Source of the DNA: Myxococcota bacterium
Lineage (GTDB): Bacteria; Myxococcota_C; UBA6777
Assembly (NCBI GenBank): GCA_023150835.1
Contig: JAKLKB010000129.1
Span: forward strand, 1-19,869
Direction of reading: 5' to 3'
Length of the DNA: 19,869 nt
Positions within the stretch are counted from its first letter, which is position 1; each line of letters opens with the position of its first letter. A program made the translations under genes and the position numbers. Positions 14,284-19,869 of this stretch are shown here, one piece after another. Under the pieces are notes generated by a model, which was not told where the DNA came from, made no database searches, and saw nothing but the letters and a program-made list of their open reading frames with translations.

Positions 14284-16077
14284 ATGAAGCTCCCGTTGTG
14301 TGAGGGGCTTTGGTCGAGACGACACCTTGTTGGGTGGTGCTTGTTCATGGTGTGTTGGTTTGCTTCATCGTGCATAATCGAACCATTACCGTACTTGCGC
14401 TGCTACCCATGCAGAAAAACTTGCATCGAAGAGCAAAAGTTGATTTGCGTGCAGGGTGTTTGCGTCCCCGAAGCCAACCCCGATCCCAAACAGTGTCGCG
14501 GCGAAAAAACCGACGGCGACACCGAACAAACTGAAATTCCCGAAGAGGCCACTCACTCCGAAGAGGCCGCAAATCCCGAAGAACCCACCACTCCCGAACC
14601 CGAGCCTTACATCGAAACTGAACCCGAACGCCCTGAAACCCCCGACACTCAACACGTACTCATCACCCTGCTCGAAGGCGATGATGATCGAGAGCAACCT
14701 CTCTCCTATCCCACCGGCACTTCCGCGCCTCCAAACGCCAAAGAAGCCAAATTCCGATTCCGCACTTCATGGCGTGTCTTCGGGGCGAACCTTCGTCGCA
14801 TCGACTCTTGGAAACTACAATCCAAAGATAAATCTCAGACTTTTTCTCTTACTGCTACCGACATAAAGGATACCGACATGAAACTCACTCTCCCTGCTGC
14901 CCTCACTGCGGGCTTTTTTACTCTCCTTGGACTCATTGGCACCACCCCCACCGTTCAAGCCGAAGTTTACGTTCTCCAAGGCAAAGATGGCAAAGACGGC
15001 GCACAAGGCCCCAAAGGCGACATCGGCACGCAAGGCCCCGCTGGGAAAGACGGCCTCGGCTTCGATCCGACCACCCTCACCTTCGTCAACGCCCTCAAAT
15101 CCGCTGTCTCCATCCAAAACAACACCCTCACCTTCAAAGCCGACACCATCACCGTCGACACAAAAACCTTCACCGTCAAAGGCGATACCAAACAAACCAC
15201 CCTCACACTCGACGACTCCGCCCAAACCATCACCCTCGAAAAAGCCAATGTCCGTGTCGTCAACGGAACCAACAAAACAGACCAGACCAACAATCTCGGC
15301 AACCTGATCCTCGGCTACAACGAAGACGGTGGCACCACAAAAATACGCACCGGTTCTCACAACCTCATCCTTGGTACCGAACACAGTTATACCCGCCATT
15401 CGTCCATCCTTTCTGGCATCAAGCACACCGTCAACGCCGCCTACGCTTCCGCCATCGGTGGCTCTTCCAATACCATCACCAGCAACGCCCTCTACTCCGT
15501 TGCTATTGCTGGACAAAACAATACCTTCGCTTCCTCTGGCACTGCTCTTTATGCGGCTTCCCTTGGTGGCGAGGACAATAAAATCAATTCCAACTACGCC
15601 GCCGCTGTCGCTGGACAAAATAACAGTAATACAGGGACGCATGCCGCCGCTGTCGCTGGACAAAATAACAGTAATACAGGGACGCATGCCGCCGCTGTCG
15701 CTGGACAAAATAACAGCATCACAGCGACCCATGCCGCCACTCTCGCCGGCGGTGGAACGAGCACGAACGACAAAAACACCGTTTCTCAACCTTACGCGGC
15801 TGCCGTCGCTGGACAAAATAACACCGTTGACGGGAAGTATGCCGTCGCTGTCGCTGGACAAAATAACAGTATCATAGGAACCCATGCCGCCACTCTCGCT
15901 GGCGGTGGAACGGACGCGAACAACCACAAAAACACCGTTTCTCAATCTCACGCGGCCATTCTAGGGGGGCAAAACAACAACATCGATGCGGGTTCAAAGG
16001 CTGCCGTCGCTGTCTGCGGCTCTTTTGGCGTCAACTCCACTCTTTCCTCCTCCTCCTGTTGTGTTGGCAATCCTTGA
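14284..16077 (+). CDS. Collagen-like lipoprotein with YadA-head-like beta-roll repeats (first paralog)
   Basis: The 597-residue protein starts at ATG 14284 (AAAGGAG 10 nt upstream). It has a lipoprotein signal with lipobox ASSC (Cys30), a short Cys-rich module (40-71), a Glu/Pro-rich linker (about 85-122) and a probable IPT/TIG-like Ig domain (about 123-231). Nine Gly-X-Y collagen triplets (about 233-259) follow, then a Thr/Lys-rich beta region. The C-terminal part (about 354-590) is a beta-roll opened by RTGSHNLILG. It is built from repeats such as AAAVAGQNNSNTGTH, with the Gly and Asn spacing of trimeric-autotransporter (YadA-type) heads. The protein ends in a Cys pair. Three identical strands winding into a collagen-type stalk with a beta-roll tip is a plausible inference. 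A paralog follows 147 nt downstream. An adhesive surface fibre is the best guess; no binding partner is visible. Confidence 0.85.
   Translation: MKLPLCEGLWSRRHLVGWCLFMVCWFASSCIIEPLPYLRCYPCRKTCIEEQKLICVQGVCVPEANPDPKQCRGEKTDGDTEQTEIPEEATHSEEAANPEEPTTPEPEPYIETEPERPETPDTQHVLITLLEGDDDREQPLSYPTGTSAPPNAKEAKFRFRTSWRVFGANLRRIDSWKLQSKDKSQTFSLTATDIKDTDMKLTLPAALTAGFFTLLGLIGTTPTVQAEVYVLQGKDGKDGAQGPKGDIGTQGPAGKDGLGFDPTTLTFVNALKSAVSIQNNTLTFKADTITVDTKTFTVKGDTKQTTLTLDDSAQTITLEKANVRVVNGTNKTDQTNNLGNLILGYNEDGGTTKIRTGSHNLILGTEHSYTRHSSILSGIKHTVNAAYASAIGGSSNTITSNALYSVAIAGQNNTFASSGTALYAASLGGEDNKINSNYAAAVAGQNNSNTGTHAAAVAGQNNSNTGTHAAAVAGQNNSITATHAATLAGGGTSTNDKNTVSQPYAAAVAGQNNTVDGKYAVAVAGQNNSIIGTHAATLAGGGTDANNHKNTVSQSHAAILGGQNNNIDAGSKAAVAVCGSFGVNSTLSSSSCCVGNP
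14538..15029 (+). repeat. Duplicated 492-bp block, copy 1
   Basis: This segment aligns without gaps to 16521-17012 at a constant offset of 1983 bp, with about 15 differences by eye. It encodes the Glu/Pro linker, the IPT/TIG-like domain and the start of the collagen triplets. Sequence on either side is much more diverged between the two genes. Confidence 0.92.
15598..15732 (+). repeat. 45-bp coding tandem repeat, three units
   Basis: Units are 15598-15642, 15643-15687 and 15688-15732. The first two are identical and the third has a few changes near its end. Each encodes one 15-residue beta-roll turn (residues 439-483). Related partial units recur at about 15799-15880. Confidence 0.9.
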
Positions 16078-16224
16078 GTCCCCCCTCCTCGATGCGCTTC
16101 CCTTTCCTGTTCCCCTCAAAACACCGACCGCTCTTGACACCTGCCGTTGCCTCTGCCATCTCTCTCCACAGCGTCTGCTTTTTCTACCACCCTTCACTTT
16201 ATTTCTTGACATCACGGAGGCCCC

Positions 16225-17904
16225 ATGCCACCGCCCTTTTTCACGCACGCTCCTCCTTCAAAACGTGCAAACCACCGATACTTCGCCCTTTTCATCTCAA
16301 CTCTCTTTTCACTCTCCCTTCTTCCCCTTCACACCGCTTGTTTGCCTCCTGCTCCCCTCGACTGCACTCTTTGTCCAGCCGACCGCAACTGCGGAGTGAA
16401 CACGGGCTTTGTATGCAAAGACGGCTATTGTGTCCCTGAGAGCGACCCCAACCCCGCTCGCTGCAAAACCGAACTCCCTGACGTCGGTTTGGAAAAGACC
16501 GAACCCCTCGACGAGACCTCTCCCGAAGAGGCCACCCACCCCGAAGAGGCCGCAAATCCCGAAGAACCCACCACTCCCGAACCCGAGCCTTACATCGAAA
16601 CCGAACCCGAACGCCCTGAAACCCCCGACACTCAACACGTCCTCATCACCCTGCTCGAAGGCGATGATGATCGAGAGCAACCTCTCTCCTATCCCACCGG
16701 CACTTCCGCGCCTCCAAACGCCAAAGAAGCCAAATTCCGATTCCGCACTTCATGGCGTGTCTTCGGGGCGAACCTCCGTCGCATCGACTCTTGGAAACTA
16801 CAATCCAAAGATAAATCTCAGACTTTTACTCTCACTGCTACCGATATAAAGGATACCGACATGAAACTCACTCTCCCTGCTGCCCTCACTGCGGGCTTTT
16901 TTACTCTCCTCGGACTCATTGCAAACACCCCCACCGTTCAAGCCGAAGTTTACGTTCTCCAAGGCAAAGACGGCAAAGACGGCGCACAAGGCCCCAAAGG
17001 CGACACCGGCACCGCTGGAAAAGACGGCGACACCAAGTTCACCGACGCCGATGCTACCGCCCTCAAAGCTCTCCTTCTCAAACTCCAAGCCAGCGGTGAC
17101 AACCTCAACATCACCGCAAACACCGTTTCTTTCAAACCCACCTCCGGCGGCAATGTGACACTTGACCTCGGTGCTTCCGCCTCCCTCAAATCGGGCAACG
17201 CCACCCTCGACTTTGCGGGCGATGCCATCACCGTCACCTCAACCACTTTTTCCGTCGATACCACGTCCAAAATCGCACTCAAATCTCCCGATGTCGCCGT
17301 CGCCTCGACCACTTTTGAGGTCAAAGGAACCGCCAACAAAGTCTCCTTCAAAATCGATGACGCAAACAAAAAAGCGACCTTTGATACCGCAAACGTCCAC
17401 GTTCAAAGTGGACTCGGGCAAACAGCCCCTCCCGGCCCGACCTCCAACGATCCCCCCCAAACCAACGGGCTTGGTAACCTTATCATCGGATACAATGAAA
17501 CTCGCCCGTCTGGAAATCCTTTAAGAACAGGCTCTCATAATCTTATTATCGGCGCAGAACACCACTACACCAGCCACAGTGGCTTCGCTCAAGGTAAAAC
17601 GAATTCGATTCGCGGGGAACTCGCGGGGGTCTTTGGGGGGTCAGGGAACACGGCGAGTTCCCAAGGAGCGGGGGTCTTTGGGGGGTCAGGGAACACGGCT
17701 TCGGGGGTTTTTTCATCCGTCCACGGAGGTGGCGGCAGTACAACGACGGACGGAAACAAAGCTGAAGCCAAATACTCGTCCATACACGGCGGGCGGGGGT
17801 GGAACATCGTTGCAGGAACAAACGATGCGAAAACTTTTCATGGCCAAATTGGAGAAATTGTACTTTGTGGCCCGTCTCCTTCTAAAACGTTGTGCCAGCA
17901 GTAA
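16225..17904 (+). CDS. Collagen-like lipoprotein with YadA-head-like beta-roll repeats (second paralog)
   Basis: The 559-residue protein repeats the plan of its upstream neighbour. A signal peptide with lipobox HTAC (Cys39) leads to a Cys-rich module (47-79), a Glu/Pro linker, an IPT/TIG-like domain and eight Gly-X-Y triplets (about 247-270). A different beta region follows, then a beta-roll opened by RTGSHNLIIG (about 434) with GG-x-GNTAS turns. GGAGG ends 4 nt before the ATG. The middle is nearly identical to the first paralog, while the lipobox region and the C-terminal tip differ, so the tip may set the binding specificity. Codon choice changes from C-ending to G-ending codons from about 17596, suggesting the tip has a separate origin. 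The 147-nt gap before it has a TTGACA (16134-16139) but no good -10, so co-transcription with the first paralog is possible. Confidence 0.85.
   Translation: MPPPFFTHAPPSKRANHRYFALFISTLFSLSLLPLHTACLPPAPLDCTLCPADRNCGVNTGFVCKDGYCVPESDPNPARCKTELPDVGLEKTEPLDETSPEEATHPEEAANPEEPTTPEPEPYIETEPERPETPDTQHVLITLLEGDDDREQPLSYPTGTSAPPNAKEAKFRFRTSWRVFGANLRRIDSWKLQSKDKSQTFTLTATDIKDTDMKLTLPAALTAGFFTLLGLIANTPTVQAEVYVLQGKDGKDGAQGPKGDTGTAGKDGDTKFTDADATALKALLLKLQASGDNLNITANTVSFKPTSGGNVTLDLGASASLKSGNATLDFAGDAITVTSTTFSVDTTSKIALKSPDVAVASTTFEVKGTANKVSFKIDDANKKATFDTANVHVQSGLGQTAPPGPTSNDPPQTNGLGNLIIGYNETRPSGNPLRTGSHNLIIGAEHHYTSHSGFAQGKTNSIRGELAGVFGGSGNTASSQGAGVFGGSGNTASGVFSSVHGGGGSTTTDGNKAEAKYSSIHGGRGWNIVAGTNDAKTFHGQIGEIVLCGPSPSKTLCQQ
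16521..17012 (+). repeat. Duplicated 492-bp block, copy 2
   Basis: This is the partner of 14538-15029. Differences are mostly synonymous; the visible amino-acid changes include Ser to Thr near residue 202 and Gly-Thr to Ala-Asn at the LGLI boundary. Such closeness beside diverged flanks suggests recent duplication or gene conversion. Confidence 0.92.
17623..17712 (+). repeat. 45-bp coding repeat in the second paralog's tip
   Basis: A block opening GCGGGGGTCTTTGGGGGGTC and continuing to AACACGGC starts at 17623 and again at 17668. The first 32 bp of each copy match, and the ends differ. The 45-bp period equals one 15-residue beta-roll turn, the same period as in the first paralog, but the codons are G-ending. 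Confidence 0.85.
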
Positions 17905-17999
17905 GTTTCTTCTGCCCCTTGATTCCGTGCGCCCAAGACATACCACATCGATTTGGATGTCTCGTTGTTTTCGCGATCGGATGGACGAAACGCGGCTAA

Positions 18000-18140
18000 A
18001 AAAAGAAATGACGTGTTCGCGCCGATTCGAACGGCAGGGATGCTGCTTTGAAGAAGGCTGATCACCCCGTCCGTACGGGGTCAAGGGAGCCGCGCTCTGT
18101 GGCGGGGCATGGGGCAGCGCCCCATACGCGCCAAGGCAAG
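18000..18140 (-). repeat. Interspersed hairpin repeat, copy B
   Basis: It has an A-rich arm with GTGTTCGCGCCG (shared with copy A), then perfect hairpins ACCCCGT, loop CCGT, ACGGGGT (18064-18081) and ATGGGGC, loop AGC, GCCCCAT (18109-18125). Between them is a diverged version of the GAGC-CGC-GCTC hairpin. It fills most of the 251-nt gap between the convergent lipoprotein and phosphatase genes and could help end transcription from both sides, although no T-run follows the stems. The rest of 17905-18155 shows no gene. Confidence 0.72.
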
Positions 18141-18155
18141 CAAATCGCCTTGCGC

Positions 18156-19529
18156 TTATGGCACATCTCGACCGGGAAGCCACTCTTCCTCTTTGGCGAG
18201 ATCTTGCGCTTTTGCCCGAATCTCCGAGGAGGAAGACTTATTGCGCGTGATCTCGATCAACACAGGCTTGGATCCTTCTAACTTGACGCGCTGGGCCTCC
18301 GAAGACCATTTGTCCTTGCGCAAGCGCACGACATAATCCCCCACAGGAAGGCTCAAACTAAACCCGCCGTTTTGCAAACTCCCGATCGGCGTATCATCGA
18401 TCACAAGCTCCGCATCAGGAACGTCGGAGGCGATCACCAATTGCCCGTTGGCTGTAGGTGGAGCGACGATACGCGGCCCTGTATTCCCCGAAAAGATCTG
18501 CCGCAACGTCGTACGATTGGCAAAGATCGCATACGCGATCAGACCAAAAAACACCGCTGCGTAGATCATCAACATCGGCGTCGCAAACACGCGCTTGTTG
18601 AGCCAGTGCGCCAATCCAAGCTCTTGTTCCATACGCTTGGTGATCAAGTCGACGGGCTTTCGGACGTATTTGACGTTTTGCGGGATCGCGGGTTGAGGCT
18701 TCGGAGACTTTTTCAGATCCGCCCCCGAAAGCCGCAAGACGATCGACGTCACGTTGTCCTTTCCGCCATTTTCGAGCGCTTGTCGAACCAGCGCAACCGT
18801 CGCGGCTTGGACATCCTTGTGTTGGTTCAAGATCTCCTTGATCCTTGCATCGGGGACTTCGCCATGTAGTCCGTCCGAACAAAGCATGATCACATCGCCC
18901 TCTTCGAGCTCGATGAACTTAAGATCCACCAACACTTGCGGCGTCGGTCCAAGCGCTTGCAGGATCACGTTCTTTCCCGCAAAATTCTCCGCATGTTCCG
19001 CGCTGATCGCACCTTCTTCGATCAGCCTCTCCAACAACGATTGATCTTTCGTGACGCGTGTTAATTCACCACCACGCAACAAATAAGCCCGGCTATCGCC
19101 CACTTGTGCAAGGAAAGCGACATCACCGTAGATCGCCGCTGCCGAAACTGTCGTACCCATCCCTTTTTTGGAGGTGTCCTGTTGAGCGAGCGTATAGATG
19201 CTGTGATTGGCTTTTTGGATCGCATGATCCAATTTTTCTCCGAACAGTTGGGGATCTTGCGCAGGTTCAAGATCTTGAAGCTCTCGAAACAGCGTATCCA
19301 CCGTCATCTGGCTCGCCACTTCACCCGCTGCCGCACCGCCCATCCCATCGCACACCGCAAACAACAACCCACGCCCGCCCAAACGCCACGTCTCTCGCGT
19401 TTTATGCCGACCTCTGCGTTGGGTTTGCAGATCGGCGATCAAAAAATTATCTTCGTTCCCCTTACGAACACGCCCGACGTCACTCAGGCCAAAAAATTCC
19501 GCACTGATCTTTGGTGCTAATGGATCCAT
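18156..19529 (-). CDS. PP2C-family Ser/Thr phosphatase with TM helix and PEGA domain
   Basis: The 457-residue protein dephosphorylates Ser/Thr phosphoproteins by family. Its PP2C domain (about 10-267) has every metal-site motif: RKGNEDN (D27), CDGMGG (D61, G62), GMGTT (123-127), GDSRAY (144-149), CSDGL (D219) and GGKDNVT (D258). A linker, one transmembrane helix (about 316-337) and a PEGA-type beta domain (about 362-428, with DTPIG and LPVGDYVVRL) follow. The catalytic domain is predicted to be cytoplasmic and the PEGA domain periplasmic. ATG 19529 has AGGA 8 nt upstream. Known: such phosphatases counteract Hanks-type kinases, and PEGA domains occur on bacterial signalling proteins. No kinase gene lies in the window. 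It is convergent with the lipoprotein gene ending at 17904 and appears to be a single gene here. Function assignment is strong; targets are unknown. Confidence 0.93.
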   Translation of the reverse strand: MDPLAPKISAEFFGLSDVGRVRKGNEDNFLIADLQTQRRGRHKTRETWRLGGRGLLFAVCDGMGGAAAGEVASQMTVDTLFRELQDLEPAQDPQLFGEKLDHAIQKANHSIYTLAQQDTSKKGMGTTVSAAAIYGDVAFLAQVGDSRAYLLRGGELTRVTKDQSLLERLIEEGAISAEHAENFAGKNVILQALGPTPQVLVDLKFIELEEGDVIMLCSDGLHGEVPDARIKEILNQHKDVQAATVALVRQALENGGKDNVTSIVLRLSGADLKKSPKPQPAIPQNVKYVRKPVDLITKRMEQELGLAHWLNKRVFATPMLMIYAAVFFGLIAYAIFANRTTLRQIFSGNTGPRIVAPPTANGQLVIASDVPDAELVIDDTPIGSLQNGGFSLSLPVGDYVVRLRKDKWSSEAQRVKLEGSKPVLIEITRNKSSSSEIRAKAQDLAKEEEWLPGRDVP

Positions 19530-19704
19530 CCCTTCCTGCCCTTCGTTCCTTCGCTTTTGTCACGCAACGAACCATTGGCCCGTAGCCTACGCAAAAGCAA
19601 AGAAAAACGCAAGCCAACACCTCCCAACCCACACAAGCCTATTGACTGCGCAACATCGTGCGGATATCTCTTCTGTCTTGGGGCCGCCCAGCCAAGTCAT
19701 ACGA
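19530..19704. other. Upstream region of the PP2C gene
   Basis: This would hold the promoter of the minus-strand phosphatase, but I see only weak candidates (for example TTGCGT with TAGGCT 17 bp away on the minus strand). No gene is supported here. Beyond it the sequence is tandem repeat to the window edge. Confidence 0.4.
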
Positions 19705-19869
19705 AATCCGCCTGTTGTGTGATCGTGTAGGGGCAGCCCCCTGTGGCTGCCCGATAATCCGCCTGTTGTGTGATCGTGTAGGGGCAGCCCCCTGTGGCTG
19801 CCCGATAATCCGCCTGTTGTGTGATCGTGTAGGGGCAGCCCCCTGTGGCTGCCCGATAATCCGCCTGTT
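19705..19869. repeat. 51-bp tandem repeat with internal palindrome, at least 3.2 copies
   Basis: The unit starts AATCCGCCTGTTGTGTGATC at 19705, 19756, 19807 and 19858 and is cut by the window end. Complete copies appear identical. Each has a perfect 8-bp hairpin, GGGCAGCC, loop CCCTGT, GGCTGCCC (19731-19752 in copy 1). GTAGGGGCAGCC-type palindromes are a known kind of dispersed bacterial repeat; here they are in tandem. Confidence 0.93.

Noticed and set aside
15598-15732. CRISPR-like array
   Set aside because: The repeats are head-to-tail without unique spacers and lie in frame within a beta-roll coding region.
14815-15951. Minus-strand frame of 378 codons opposite the first fibre gene
   Set aside because: The Gly/Val/Ser-rich product is the complement of the coding repeats and has no start signal or domain.
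19705-19869. CRISPR array at the right edge
   Set aside because: The 51-bp units are contiguous and identical with no variable spacers, so it is a simple tandem palindromic repeat.

Overview
The window looks like a chromosomal segment from a member of the Myxococcota or a close deltaproteobacterial relative. The best taxonomic markers are a C-terminal MYXO-CTERM-type sorting tail (GCGC, hydrophobic helix, RRRF), MopE-type CNxxDDDCDGxID motifs, several ASPM/SPD-2/Hydin (ASH) Ig-like lipoproteins, a zinc-ribbon/GYF_2 membrane protein and a PP2C-PEGA phosphatase. Base composition is only moderately GC-rich, so a classical high-GC Myxococcus-type genome is less likely than a lower-GC lineage. That placement is inference.

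Layout. Positions 1-258 hold a 54-bp tandem repeat and no convincing gene. Two minus-strand surface lipoproteins follow: ASH repeats plus a von Willebrand A domain (259-3336), and ASH repeats plus a PKD-like domain (3524-5203). A 719-nt divergent intergenic region holds a possible broken small gene, a 33-bp direct repeat, a hairpin-rich interspersed repeat and a good sigma-70-like promoter. Then come plus-strand genes: a PpiD-like parvulin chaperone (5923-7557), a small secreted protein with three six-cysteine repeats (7772-8176), a zinc-ribbon/GYF_2/TM/TPR protein (8342-11209), a PurE-fold protein that has lost its catalytic residues (11393-11914), and, 3 nt later, a secreted clan GH-A-like glycosidase with a myxosortase tail (11918-13918). 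After a repeat-filled gap come two paralogous lipoproteins with collagen-like triplets and YadA-head-like beta-roll tips (14284-16077 and 16225-17904). They share an almost identical 492-bp central block. A convergent PP2C phosphatase (18156-19529, minus) and a 51-bp palindromic tandem repeat running off the right edge complete the window.

Theme. Most genes concern the cell envelope or surface: five predicted lipoproteins or anchored proteins, an envelope chaperone, a secreted Cys-rich protein and two membrane-anchored cytoplasmic sensor or scaffold proteins. No tRNA, rRNA, CRISPR array, transposase or phage gene was seen. The points most worth following up are the pseudoenzyme-like PurE paired with a secreted glycosidase, the twin modular collagen/beta-roll lipoproteins with signs of cassette exchange, the zinc-ribbon/GYF_2/TPR protein resembling the front half of the gliding-motility protein GltJ, and an interspersed repeat whose hairpin is preserved by paired changes.
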